DNA from: an uncultured Ruminiclostridium sp.
GTDB taxonomy: Bacteria > Bacillota > Clostridia > Oscillospirales > Acutalibacteraceae
NCBI GenBank assembly: GCA_902490005.1
Contig: CABUCM010000006.1
Location: forward strand, 1 to 64,000
DNA length: 64,000 nt
Reading direction: 5' to 3'
Below, piece after piece: positions 27,249 through 35,932 of the stretch. Under the pieces are notes generated by a model. That model had not been told where the DNA came from and did not search any database. It worked only from the letters and a program-made list of their open reading frames with translations. How positions within the stretch are numbered: position 1 is the stretch's first letter; each line of letters starts with the position of its first letter. The position numbers and the translations under genes are program-made.

Positions 27249-27830
27249 ATGTGTGTAAAAAACAGATGTACCTGGGCGGGGGAGCTCTCCATATACATCG
27301 ATTATCACGACAACGAGTGGGGACGGCCTGCGCATGACGACAGAAAGCTGTTTGAAATGTTGATTTTAGAGGGGATGCAGGCCGGGCTTAGCTGGATTAC
27401 CGTGCTCAAAAAAAGAGAGGCGTTCCGAGAAGCGTTTGATGGCTTTGACCCAATCAAGGTGGCTCTTTACGACGAGGACAAAATACAGGAGCTGCTTGCA
27501 AATGAAGGAATCATCAGAAACCGCCTCAAAGTAAACGCCGCTGTGGCCAATGCCAAAGCATTTCTGAAGGTGCAAGAAAAGTACGGAAGCTTTGATGAAT
27601 TTATATGGGCATATGTGGGTTATACCCCCATTACAAACCACTGGGAGAATATGGAGGAGATCCCGGCGTCAACACCGCTTTCCGAGAAAATCAGCAAGGA
27701 TTTGAAAAAGATGGGGTTCCGGTTTGTGGGCTCGACAATCGTTTATGCATTCATGCAAGCTACGGGTATGGTGAATGACCATGTGACGGATTGTTTTGTC
27801 TTTCAGGAATTGAAGCGCGGCGGGAGATAA
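27249..27830 (+). CDS. tag: DNA-3-methyladenine glycosylase I
   Basis: 193 aa, normal family length. Removes 3-methyladenine from alkylated DNA to begin base-excision repair. Zinc-binding residues are visible: Cys near the N-terminus in CVKNRCTW, His in YHDNEWG, and the C-terminal His and Cys in NDHVTDCF. The core LEGMQAGLSWITVLKKREAF is highly conserved. The gene starts at ATG 27249 after GAAAGG and is followed 12 bp later by a DUF5131 gene, probably in one transcript. Confidence 0.95.
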   Translation: MCVKNRCTWAGELSIYIDYHDNEWGRPAHDDRKLFEMLILEGMQAGLSWITVLKKREAFREAFDGFDPIKVALYDEDKIQELLANEGIIRNRLKVNAAVANAKAFLKVQEKYGSFDEFIWAYVGYTPITNHWENMEEIPASTPLSEKISKDLKKMGFRFVGSTIVYAFMQATGMVNDHVTDCFVFQELKRGGR

Positions 27831-27842
27831 AGGAGATAAACT

Positions 27843-28565
27843 ATGAACTGGGAACCGTGGACAGGCTGCTATCCGGAGAGTGACGGATGTGCCTATTGCT
27901 ATTTTTATGGGCCGTATTCCAAACGGCACGGGCAGAATACCGTCGTGAAAACAGCCGAATTTGACAAGCCCCTGGCAAAAACGGCAAAAGGCGCATACAA
28001 GATCGGCAGCGGCAAAATTGTCGCTGCCTGCTTTGCGTCGGATTTTTTTATCCCCGAGGCCGACGCTTGGCGAAGCGAGGCTTGGCGGATGATCAAAGAG
28101 CGTCCGGATCTTGATTTCTTAATCTTAACCAAGCGTATCGACCGTTTTCCGGTATCCCTTCCCAACGACTGGGGAGATGGATACGAAAACGTCAATATCG
28201 GCTGCACCGTCGAGAATCAGGCGCTGGCCGATTACCGTCTGCCGCTGTTTTTATCCTATCCTATGAAACGGCGGTTTGTGGCCTGTTCCCCGCTTTTGGA
28301 AGAAATCAATCTTTCCCCTTATCTTGACGGCATCGATCATGTCACCGTCAGCGGCGAATCCGGCCGGGAAGCCCGTGTGTGCGATTACCAGTGGGTTTTG
28401 TCCATCCGGGAGCAATGCGAAAAGGCCGGCATCACCTTTTGGTTCAAGGGAACCGGCTCGTTTTTCCGGCGCGATGGAGAGGTGCGGAAGGTGAATCCCT
28501 TCAAACAGGGCAGCGTTGCTAAGGAACTGGATATTAATATTTCCGACGGAAAAAAGCTGTTTTGA
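27843..28565 (+). CDS. DUF5131-family protein (phage Gp37/Gp68-like)
   Basis: 240 aa. The N-terminus NWEPWTGCYPESDGCAYCYF has the Cys spacing typical of DUF5131, where CxxxxxxCxxC suggests an iron-sulfur or zinc site. Later motifs LDFLILTKRIDRFP, VNIGCTVENQ and GIDHVTVSGESG are also family-typical. Radical-SAM-like fold has been suggested for such proteins, but I cannot show activity here. It follows tag closely, which hints at a nucleic-acid-related role. No phage genes are adjacent. Confidence 0.8.
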   Translation: MNWEPWTGCYPESDGCAYCYFYGPYSKRHGQNTVVKTAEFDKPLAKTAKGAYKIGSGKIVAACFASDFFIPEADAWRSEAWRMIKERPDLDFLILTKRIDRFPVSLPNDWGDGYENVNIGCTVENQALADYRLPLFLSYPMKRRFVACSPLLEEINLSPYLDGIDHVTVSGESGREARVCDYQWVLSIREQCEKAGITFWFKGTGSFFRRDGEVRKVNPFKQGSVAKELDINISDGKKLF

Positions 28566-28851
28566 ACAAAGCGGTTTTACAAAAAGGCCAAAGAACTGGG
28601 ATGAAGGAATCAGAATTCGCCGTCAAAGCATTCCTTTGAGACAGTGGGGGTTCAGGTGCTTGGAACAGGGCAGAGCTTCTGGCTGAACCTGCTGTGACCC
28701 GGGGCGCCGCTGGAATCGGCTTGTCCCGTTGTTTTGAGGAAGAGCCGGCGCTTGATCCCTTAAACGCTTCCCAAAGCCCCGTTTATAAAACGGGGACCAG
28801 TTTTGTTTTTCAGTGAAAGGGCCTGTTAAAGATAGCGCCGCGCTCACGATA
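28566..28851. other. Non-coding GC-rich stretch with a small hairpin
   Basis: No supportable gene. A compact hairpin CCCCGTTT / AAACGGGG (28777-28795) is followed by mixed T-rich sequence and may terminate the tag/DUF5131 transcript. Confidence 0.4.
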
Positions 28852-28917
28852 AAAAATACCCCCGCTTGTTAGTTTCAGTATGCCTTACTGTTCTAACAAG
28901 CGGGGGTATTTTATTTT
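28852..28917. terminator. Strong bidirectional terminator
   Basis: An 18-bp perfect stem (AATACCCCCGCTTGTTAG at 28855-28872 with its complement at 28893-28910), flanked by an A run on the left and TTATTTT on the right; it serves both the plus-strand genes and the lacI-type gene ending at 28933. Confidence 0.92.
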
Positions 28918-28932
28918 GGCGGAAAGGGCGAA

Positions 28933-29991
28933 TTAAAACGTGTTGTTAAACTGAAGAGCGGTAGATTCCCGAATAATCAATTCTGCATTGAGCTGAAGGT
29001 GCTTGGTTTCTGCCGCGGGATTGTGTATTTTTTCCGCCAGCAGCTCGCAGGAAAGAAAGCCGATTCGGAATTTTGGCTGATTTACCGTGGTGATAGAGGG
29101 GGTGGTCAGGCTGGAGATGTCCACGTTATCGAAGCCCACCACAACCACATCCTCGGGAACCCGGAGGTGGCAGTGTTGGATCGCCCGGATGGCCGCCGCC
29201 GCGTAAACGTCGGAGACGGTGAAAAACGCGTTAGGGGCGTCGGGGCGGGAAAGAAGCTTGACCACGGAGGAATAAGCCATATCGCAGTTGATGTCCGGCA
29301 ATTGAATGATCCAGTGGGGCATTACTTTAAGCCGGGCGGTATCCATGGCGGTCAGGTACGCCTTGCGGCGCTGCCTGGCGTATTTATAGGAAAGAGGGCC
29401 GTTGATTAACCCGATCCGCCGCTTGCCCGTGGAAAGAATATAGTCCATGGCGCTGAGGCTGGAGGTGAAATCGTTGATACTTACTGACGAAACCAGGGGG
29501 TGGTTGTCGCTTTCGCAGCATTGCACCACTGGGATTTCAGACGCCAGCTTATCCAGCACCTCTTTAGGCATCAGGTTCGCGGTGATGATACCGGCCACAC
29601 GAAGGTGTTTGATAAAATCCAACAGGGACTCAATGTTGTTGGCGGCGATATTGCAGGGATAAAGCAGGCATTCAAAATCATAGTTTTGAGCGGCTGCTTG
29701 AATGCCGTTGATAATCTGATTATAAAAGGGGTTGGTAATCAGCGGGACGGACACCAAAACAACCTGTTTATGATAAGCGCCTTGGGCCGCCTCGGGAGCT
29801 TCCCGGTAAGACGGCTGCTTTTCTATTTTCGAGTTAGTGTATCCCAGGGTAGCGGCGGCCTCTATAACCTTGTTTTGCGTATCGCTGCGAACGGCGCCAG
29901 TATGATTCAGAACCCGGGAAACCGTAGCGACAGAAACGTTAGCCAAATGCGCCACATCGTTGATGGTAACTTTTGCTTTTGTGTTTGCCAT
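28933..29991 (-). CDS. LacI-family transcriptional regulator
   Basis: 352 aa. N-terminal helix-turn-helix VTINDVAHLANVSVATVSRV (~8-27) and hinge to ~65, then a PBP1-like ligand domain (VVLVSVPLITNPFYNQIING; VVVVGFDNVDISSLTTPSIT). Divergent from the ABC/oxidoreductase operon at 30295-39881 and its likely repressor. A predicted minus-strand promoter (TGTACA, 17 bp, TATAAT) overlaps a TATTTGTA/TACAAATA palindrome at 30056-30081, which would fit autoregulation. Effector unknown. Confidence 0.95.
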   Translation of the reverse strand: MANTKAKVTINDVAHLANVSVATVSRVLNHTGAVRSDTQNKVIEAAATLGYTNSKIEKQPSYREAPEAAQGAYHKQVVLVSVPLITNPFYNQIINGIQAAAQNYDFECLLYPCNIAANNIESLLDFIKHLRVAGIITANLMPKEVLDKLASEIPVVQCCESDNHPLVSSVSINDFTSSLSAMDYILSTGKRRIGLINGPLSYKYARQRRKAYLTAMDTARLKVMPHWIIQLPDINCDMAYSSVVKLLSRPDAPNAFFTVSDVYAAAAIRAIQHCHLRVPEDVVVVGFDNVDISSLTTPSITTVNQPKFRIGFLSCELLAEKIHNPAAETKHLQLNAELIIRESTALQFNNTF

Positions 29992-30036
29992 TCTCGATCT
30001 CTCACTTTCCAGGCTTATTCCATAGGCTTTGGTATC

Positions 30037-30065
30037 ATTATAACGGAAAAATTTGTATTTGTACA
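30037..30065 (-). promoter_or_regulatory. Predicted promoter of the second lacI-type gene
   Basis: Minus-strand TGTACA (30065-30060), 17-bp spacer, TATAAT (30042-30037). Confidence 0.5.
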
Positions 30066-30081
30066 GATTAATTTACAAATA
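30056..30081. promoter_or_regulatory. Palindrome, possible operator of the second LacI regulator
   Basis: TATTTGTA (30056-30063) and TACAAATA (30074-30081), 8-base arms with a 10-base spacer, overlapping the -35 of the regulator's own promoter. AT-rich, so chance cannot be excluded. Confidence 0.35.
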
Positions 30082-30189
30082 TAATGTAAAAAAATGAAAA
30101 TAAAATTTTAAAATAAGCGTGGAAATTCACAAAAAAGGAAAAGTTAACTAGACATAATATCTGAAATTAAAGGTTTTTTAAGAAGTTGA

Positions 30190-30218
30190 TTGACAAAATA
30201 ATGAAATAAAATTATAAT
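30190..30218 (+). promoter_or_regulatory. Consensus SigA promoter of the second ABC operon
   Basis: TTGACA (30190-30195), exactly 17 bp, TATAAT (30213-30218): both boxes are perfect. A GAAAACCA / TGGTTTTC inverted repeat (30226-30233 and 30261-30268) follows in the leader. Confidence 0.85.
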
Positions 30219-30294
30219 CTTTACAGAAAACCAGTCAGGGAGAAGTAAAAAAATGTAAAATGGTTTTCCAATTGCGATGAAAGGATTTGAAAAA

Positions 30295-31599
30295 ATGAAA
30301 AAAGTACTCGCGGTTTTGCTGGCGGCCACCATGCTGTTTGGTATGGCGTCCTGCAGCTCAGGCAACGAAGGCAGTTCTCAGTCTGGCAGTTCCACAGACA
30401 GCGCCGCACAGAGCGGCGAAAGCACCCCCGAATCTTCCGGAGACGTAAAGATCAAGGTTACCACCTCCGCCAATTCCGGCCGTCCGGGCCTGGAAGCGGT
30501 GGTCCCCTTATTTGAAGAAGAAACCGGTATCGGCGTGGAGGCCGGCTTTGCCGATTTAGGAACCAGCACCTTTACCGCCGAGTTGATGACTCAGCTTCAG
30601 GCTGGCAGTGCTCCTGATATTTTTACCGCCTATGTAGGCACCGGAACCTCTTCCCCCAACATCGGCACCCTGGCAGGGGAAGGCTATCTGATGGACCTTT
30701 CTGACACGGAATACGGCAAGAGCGTCATCGGCAGCGCCGTAGAGGACTGCGTTTCAGTGGATGGCAAAATTTATTCCGCCCTGTTCGGCATTCAGTTCTG
30801 CTGCATCATTTATAACGAGGACCTGTTTGAACAATACGATTTAACCCCAGCCGCCACCTGGGATGAGCTGATCGCCCTGGTTGGCAAGATCCGGGAGGTT
30901 GCTCCGGATAAGATCCCGATCTCTTTCGGCGGCGGCAATACCTCCATCGCTATGATCGTGGCCAGTATGTTCGCCTGCAACCAGCCCGGCTACACCGGCA
31001 AGGAGGATTCCTTTAAGGATTCCCAGGTTTGGAAAGACGGCCTTAATATGATTCAGGAGCTCATCGACGCGGGCGCTTATAACACCAGCGCATCCACCGA
31101 CGGCTCCAATGAAATCGTATCCCAGATGACCGCCGGCGATGCCTTCATGGTTATCGACTGCTCCAGCCGCTACACCGGCATTAAAAAAGCCGACCCTGAA
31201 TGCCCCGTGGGCATCAGCGTGTTCCCGGCTAAAGACACCAAGGACACCAAGATCATGCTGTGGCCCGGCACCAACCTGAATGTGAACGCCAACGCTTCCA
31301 ATCCGGAGCAATGCCTGGAATTCATTTCCTACGTGACCGGCAGCGAAGGCTCCAGCGCCTGGCTGGAAGCCGCCGGCGGCTCTGAAATCTCCGTGGCACA
31401 GCTCTCTGATAAGGAAACCTGGCCGGAGCACTTCGCCCAATTGAAGAGCTACGACAAGACCGTCACCATGATTCCCGTTGTCACCTGGCCTTCCTCTGGC
31501 TCCGCCAACGCCCTGGGCGAAGGCGTTGCCGGTATGCTGGCTGGCGTGAAGTCTGTGGATGACGTTCTGTCCGACATGGACGCTAATTGGGGTAAATAA
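30295..31599 (+). CDS. Extracellular sugar-binding lipoprotein of the second ABC operon
   Basis: 434 aa from ATG 30295, with AAAGGA at 30280-30285; an in-frame ATG at 30277 lies upstream of that site. Signal peptide KKVLAVLLAATMLFGMASC ends in a lipobox Cys, followed by a Ser/Gly/Glu linker. SBP_bac_1 features include PLFEEETGIGVEAGF, QLQAGSAPDIFTAY and AGDAFMVIDCSS. First gene of a long operon with two permeases and five or six oxidoreductase-type enzymes; a hairpin-rich gap follows, probably keeping this gene's transcript more abundant than the permeases'. Confidence 0.93.
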   Translation: MKKVLAVLLAATMLFGMASCSSGNEGSSQSGSSTDSAAQSGESTPESSGDVKIKVTTSANSGRPGLEAVVPLFEEETGIGVEAGFADLGTSTFTAELMTQLQAGSAPDIFTAYVGTGTSSPNIGTLAGEGYLMDLSDTEYGKSVIGSAVEDCVSVDGKIYSALFGIQFCCIIYNEDLFEQYDLTPAATWDELIALVGKIREVAPDKIPISFGGGNTSIAMIVASMFACNQPGYTGKEDSFKDSQVWKDGLNMIQELIDAGAYNTSASTDGSNEIVSQMTAGDAFMVIDCSSRYTGIKKADPECPVGISVFPAKDTKDTKIMLWPGTNLNVNANASNPEQCLEFISYVTGSEGSSAWLEAAGGSEISVAQLSDKETWPEHFAQLKSYDKTVTMIPVVTWPSSGSANALGEGVAGMLAGVKSVDDVLSDMDANWGK

Positions 31600-31631
31600 T
31601 CCCGAGAAACAGCTTGTACCATCATGAAAAC

Positions 31632-31774
31632 ATGGGGCCGGCTATTCCGGCCCCATTCTCTGGCAGTTGAAAAACCGCCTTTGACAGACACAAACACTTT
31701 GCTTTGGCAGGCCCCTGAGAAGGGGCGGACAACCATTGCCGCGGCGATGGGGGCCGGCGGACCCGCCGGCCCCC
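31632..31774 (+). other. Three successive GC-rich hairpins between binding protein and permease
   Basis: Hairpin 1: ATGGGGCCGG/CCGGCCCCAT (31632-31656). Hairpin 2: GCCCCT/AGGGGC (31711-31726). Hairpin 3: GGGGGCCGGCGG/CCGCCGGCCCCC (31749-31774). None has a T run, so they look like transcript-stabilising or partial-stop structures rather than full terminators. Confidence 0.7.
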
Positions 31775-31833
31775 TGCAAGCGGCCCGGCGGACGAAAAAG
31801 GTAAGCTGTAATTCCCTGGAAGGAGTTTGGAAA

Positions 31834-32742
31834 ATGGCGTTGCCGAAAAACAATATACGGACTAAAAAAGCGAAAATGGGAATCAGAGTCCCCTGGTTTC
31901 TTGTCATCCCGGGATTGGTATGCGCATTGGTGGCTCACTTTATCGCACCGATTCAGGGCGCTTTTTACGCCTTCACGGATTTTAAGGGCATTGGGTCCTA
32001 CAACTTTATTTGGTTTGAAAACTTTAAGACTATGTGGGAATCCTCTTCGGACAAGATGGCGATTCTCAACACCTTTAAATTAGCGATTCCCTTTGTGCTT
32101 TTGACCTGCGTGCTGGGTCTGATTTTGGCTTTGATTCTTTGTCATAACTTCAAAACGAAGTTTTTTATGCGGTCGGTGCTGTTTGCGCCGGCGGTGATGA
32201 TCCCTTTGGCGATTACCCAGATCTGGAAATACATATTTAACTATGACGGCCCGTTGAACCTGCTGCTGCAGGGTGTGGGCCTAGGGCATCTGTGCCAGAA
32301 CTGGCTGGGCACCGTGGAGTACGGGCTGCTGTGCATTCTCATTGTGATGCTTTGGCAGAACATGGGCTATGCTATGGTGATCTTCAACGCCGGGCTCCAG
32401 TCTATTCCCGAGGAGCTGTACGAGGCGGCCAGCATTGACGGCGCCAACGCTTGGAAGCGATTCTGGAACGTAACCCTGCCCCAATTGGCGCCCTCCTTTA
32501 CGGTAGTAATAACCTTGATGACCATCACTGGCCTGCGGGTGTTCGATCAGGTAATCGGCCTGACCAACGGCGGCCCGGCGGGCAGCACCCATACCCTTGC
32601 CAGTGATTATTATATTCAAACCTGGGCTTACGGCCGTTACGGCTACGGCACGGCCCTGGCGCTGGTGCTCACCCTGCTGGTGACGGTGGTGGGTATCCTG
32701 GAAGTGCTGGCGGGACGGAAAAAGGAGGACAGTATTTCATGA
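31834..32742 (+). CDS. Sugar ABC transporter permease, MalF type
   Basis: 302 aa from ATG 31834, 8 nt after AAGGAG (31820-31825); the longer open frame upstream runs through the hairpins and is not coding. Six membrane segments, starting PWFLVIPGLVCALVAHFIAP; EAA loop ELYEAASIDGANAWKRFWNV; TNGGPAGSTHTL near the end is typical of the MalF type. Overlaps the next permease by 4 bp (ATGA). Confidence 0.93.
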   Translation: MALPKNNIRTKKAKMGIRVPWFLVIPGLVCALVAHFIAPIQGAFYAFTDFKGIGSYNFIWFENFKTMWESSSDKMAILNTFKLAIPFVLLTCVLGLILALILCHNFKTKFFMRSVLFAPAVMIPLAITQIWKYIFNYDGPLNLLLQGVGLGHLCQNWLGTVEYGLLCILIVMLWQNMGYAMVIFNAGLQSIPEELYEAASIDGANAWKRFWNVTLPQLAPSFTVVITLMTITGLRVFDQVIGLTNGGPAGSTHTLASDYYIQTWAYGRYGYGTALALVLTLLVTVVGILEVLAGRKKEDSIS

Positions 32743-33578
32743 AGAAGTCGTACAATTACAAAACCTTTCTTGGCGGCGCCGTGGTTTTCCTCTTTGTCCT
32801 GGTGTTCGCGGCGCCCTTCTACCTGCTGGTGGTAAATTCCCTGAAAACAACCAAGGAGGCTTACGCTTCCCCGTTTACCCTGCCATCTAATGTTTACTGG
32901 CAATCCTTTACCGAGGTGCTCCAGGGCGCCGGAATCAACGCTAATTTTATCGGCGCCACGGTCAACAGCCTGCTGATTACCGCGGGCTCCCTGGTGCTTT
33001 TGATCGTGTTCGGCTCTTTGGCGGCTTACTGCCTGGCAAGGCATCCCGGCAAGGTGAGCAATATCATGTATATTTTCTTTGTCATCGGCATTATCATCCC
33101 CTCCCAGCTGGGCTTGGTGCCCATGTACTGCGCCTTAAGAGACCTGGGGCTGGTAGGAAACGCCGCCGGTATGATGATCCTTTATACCTGCAAGCAGATG
33201 CCTATGACCGTGTTTCTTTACACCGGCTTTTTCCGGCAGTTCCCCATCGATTTCGAGGAGGCCGCCACCATCGACGGCGCGGGTTATTTCAAGACCTTTT
33301 TCATGGTGGTGCTGCCCCAGCTAAAGGCCATTACCGGTACGGCGATTTTGCTCAACGCCCTGTATATCTGGAACGATACCTTTGACCAAATGGTGTTTTT
33401 AAGCGGCGCCGCCGCCAAGACCCTGCCGGTTGAAATTTACGCTTTGACCAGCGCCATGACGGCCCAGTGGAACCTGGTGTTCGCGGCGGTGATTATTTCC
33501 CTGGTGCCGATGCTGATTTTGTATCTGCTGACCCAGAAAAAAATGATGACCAGCTTGGCGGGGGGCCTGAAGGGCTGA
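32739..33578 (+). CDS. Sugar ABC transporter permease, MalG type
   Basis: 279 aa, start overlapping the previous stop (ATGA), so translation is coupled. First membrane segment VVFLFVLVFAAPFYLLVVNS followed by LKTTKEAYASPFTLP; EAA loop DFEEAATIDGAGYFKTFFMV. Partner of the MalF-type subunit just upstream. No ATPase gene is in this operon. Confidence 0.93.
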   Translation: MKKSYNYKTFLGGAVVFLFVLVFAAPFYLLVVNSLKTTKEAYASPFTLPSNVYWQSFTEVLQGAGINANFIGATVNSLLITAGSLVLLIVFGSLAAYCLARHPGKVSNIMYIFFVIGIIIPSQLGLVPMYCALRDLGLVGNAAGMMILYTCKQMPMTVFLYTGFFRQFPIDFEEAATIDGAGYFKTFFMVVLPQLKAITGTAILLNALYIWNDTFDQMVFLSGAAAKTLPVEIYALTSAMTAQWNLVFAAVIISLVPMLILYLLTQKKMMTSLAGGLKG

Positions 33579-33608
33579 TTTTTAAATGAAAGTGAATAAG
33601 GTGATATT

Positions 33609-34682
33609 ATGGAAAATAGGAACAGCGGATTAAAATACACTCAAATGGGCAAAAGCGACCTGGAAATCTCCAACGTGGGCCTGGGCTCTTTGGCCATCTC
33701 CGGCAGGTTCTGTAACGCGGACGACGACCTTTCCATGCGGACCATGCGCAAGGCGGTGGACGCCGGGATCAACTGGATTCACACCGCCCCCAGCTACGGC
33801 ACCGGTTACGGCGAAATCATGGTAGGCCGTGCCCTGAAGGAAATCCCGAAAAGCGAGCGGCCTTACGTGTTCACCACCTGCACCTGGGTGTTCGACCGGG
33901 AGGACGAGGGCAACGACAAGGCGGTCCGGGTGAAATCCCTGATGCCTGAATCCATCCGCAAGCAGGTGGAAGGCTCTTTGCGCCGTTTGCAGGTGGATGT
34001 GATCGACCTGCTTCAGTTTCACTGGCCGGACCACAACACCCCCATCGAGGAATCCTGGAGCACCGTGGCGGATTTGGTGAAGGAGGGTAAGGTGCGCTCC
34101 ATCGGATTGTCTAACCACCCTTTGGATTTAATCAAGCGATGTGAGAAGATCGCCCACGTGGACTGCTTACAGCAGCCGTTATCCCTTCTGGACCGCTCTA
34201 TGAACGGCCCTTATTCCGACGACGGCCGGAACTCCGGCGGCCTGGACGTTTTGGAGTGGGCCAAGGCGAACCAGTCCACCATTATCACCTTCGCGCCTTT
34301 GCAGCACGGGATTCTGGCGGGGAAATACAACCGCCAGTCCGTGGAGGAATTTAAAAAGGCGGGAGACCCCCTGCGCCCCAACTTGTATTGGTTCCAGGAG
34401 CCGGTTTACTCCCAGGCCCTTGACTTTGTGGAATACCTGCGGCCTATCGCCCAGCGCCACAATGTTTCCGTGGCGGCTATTTCCATCGCCTGGGTTTTGG
34501 CGTGGAAGGGGATCGGCGGGGCCATCTGCGGGGCCAGAAAACCGGAGCAGCTCGACGCGTTTATCGACGCCGCTAAGCTGGAACTGACCCAGGAGGATAT
34601 GGACGATATCGCGGCCGCCATTGAAAAGACCGGACTTTGCAAGGGAACCTGCGGCGACGGCCCGGCGAGACCGGTTCGCTGA
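33609..34682 (+). CDS. Aldo/keto reductase-family protein with altered catalytic tetrad
   Basis: 357 aa TIM-barrel AKR, NAD(P)H-dependent by family. The tetrad is unusual: where most members have Asp in FDTA, this one has H58 (NWIHTAPSYG); Tyr is kept as Y63; the usual Lys after the third strand is C91 (VFTTCTW); His is kept as H138 (LLQFHWPD). The cofactor-loop signature VRSIGLSNH and the C-terminal cofactor region GARKPEQL are present. It is the first enzyme gene after the permeases. It may act on a keto-sugar or have a non-redox role; that is inference. Confidence 0.88.
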   Translation: MENRNSGLKYTQMGKSDLEISNVGLGSLAISGRFCNADDDLSMRTMRKAVDAGINWIHTAPSYGTGYGEIMVGRALKEIPKSERPYVFTTCTWVFDREDEGNDKAVRVKSLMPESIRKQVEGSLRRLQVDVIDLLQFHWPDHNTPIEESWSTVADLVKEGKVRSIGLSNHPLDLIKRCEKIAHVDCLQQPLSLLDRSMNGPYSDDGRNSGGLDVLEWAKANQSTIITFAPLQHGILAGKYNRQSVEEFKKAGDPLRPNLYWFQEPVYSQALDFVEYLRPIAQRHNVSVAAISIAWVLAWKGIGGAICGARKPEQLDAFIDAAKLELTQEDMDDIAAAIEKTGLCKGTCGDGPARPVR

Positions 34683-34724
34683 AGCGGCTTGGTGTTTCAA
34701 TAACCGTAAAAGGAGATAGAAAGT

Positions 34725-35798
34725 ATGGCAGAGAAAAAAGTAAGAGTGGCGTTTTTAGGCTTCTGGCACAGCCACGCCTGCACCAATGAGGAAATTCAGT
34801 TCACCGGCCTGGGGGTTTACGGCACGGTAAAGGCCAACCCGGATATTGAAGTAGTGGCAGCCTGGGACTATGACGTCCAGCGGGGAAAAGAAGGCGCCGA
34901 AAGCCTGCACATCCCCTTTGAGCCGGATTTGGACAAGGTTCTTTCCCGGGACGACATCGACGGTGTAGTGGTGATGTGCGAGACCACCAAGCATGTGGAA
35001 GTCTGCGTTAAGGCGGCTCAGTATAAAAAGCATATTTATGTGAATAAGGTGCTGGCACCCACCATCCAAGAGGCAAACCAGATCGTGAAGGCGGCCAAGG
35101 AAAACGGCATCGTCATGGTAACCATGCTCAGCCGCCTGTATGAAAACTGGTGTAAGAAAATTTATGAGATCATCAGGTCCGGCGATCTGGGCAAGCTGAT
35201 TATGATCCGTATCTGGCACGCCCACGGCATCGCCACCAAATATTATCCCACCGACGGCATGGGTTACCTGCCCGAGGGACACGGCTTTTTGGAAAAGGAG
35301 GACGGCGCCGGCGGCTGCTACGTGGATATGTGCCATCCCCAATATATGGCGGCATATTTCATGGAAGGGCTTCCCAAGTACATTTACTGCCGCATGTCCT
35401 CCGTTACCGGACGGGGGAACGTGGAGGATAACGCCATCGCGCTGCTGGATTATGAAAACGGCCCCTATGTGACCTTGGAGGAGGGCTGGGCCTGCGGGCC
35501 GGTGACCACGGAGATCGAGGTCCAGGGCACCGACGGTACCATCCTTTACCGCGACGACCGCTCTGACCGGGACTTTGATTACTTCGCTGTACGCAGCGGC
35601 GACGACCCCAAATTCCACCGGATTTCCGTGGAGCCGGCGGTTTTCACCCCTCTGGAGGACTGGGTCGCCCGGGTTCGCAGCGGGGAAATCCCAGAGGAAA
35701 ACATGGAGCGGGCCCTGGATTTGTCCAGGTTAAACGAGGCGGCCTACCGTTCCGCCCAGTCCCACCAGCCGGTGGCCTTGGATACCCTGGTGGAATAA
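34725..35798 (+). CDS. Gfo/Idh/MocA-family oxidoreductase (divergent)
   Basis: 357 aa. Rossmann N-domain (~5-125) and alpha/beta C-domain as in NAD(P)-dependent sugar dehydrogenases. The dinucleotide loop is FLGFWHSHACTN rather than GxGxxG, and the usual EKP motif is NKVLAP (Lys kept), so cofactor binding may differ. Motif GAGGCYVDMCHPQYMAAYF holds the conserved Asp/His pair region. ATG 34725 follows AAAGGAGA. In the same operon as a canonical family member (37912-38964) and a ThuA-like gene; probably oxidises or reduces a ring hydroxyl of the imported glycoside. Confidence 0.88.
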   Translation: MAEKKVRVAFLGFWHSHACTNEEIQFTGLGVYGTVKANPDIEVVAAWDYDVQRGKEGAESLHIPFEPDLDKVLSRDDIDGVVVMCETTKHVEVCVKAAQYKKHIYVNKVLAPTIQEANQIVKAAKENGIVMVTMLSRLYENWCKKIYEIIRSGDLGKLIMIRIWHAHGIATKYYPTDGMGYLPEGHGFLEKEDGAGGCYVDMCHPQYMAAYFMEGLPKYIYCRMSSVTGRGNVEDNAIALLDYENGPYVTLEEGWACGPVTTEIEVQGTDGTILYRDDRSDRDFDYFAVRSGDDPKFHRISVEPAVFTPLEDWVARVRSGEIPEENMERALDLSRLNEAAYRSAQSHQPVALDTLVE

Positions 35799-35932
35799 AA
35801 GGCGTCTTGACGCTGTCGGCACTGCCGGGCCTCTGCTGGAAACGGAAGGAAAACCGATAAAAATAAAGCGGGCCTGGAACAACGCCGAAAAAAGGAATTT
35901 CCTTTGCGGCCTATGGGAAAGGAGAACAAATC

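Noticed and set aside
27843..28565. Prophage hint from a phage Gp37/Gp68-like family protein
   Set aside because: DUF5131 proteins are common on chromosomes and no other phage gene is nearby.
28623..28847. 74-codon minus-strand frame between DUF5131 and the terminator
   Set aside because: Low-complexity, no ribosome site, and crosses a hairpin; probably non-coding.
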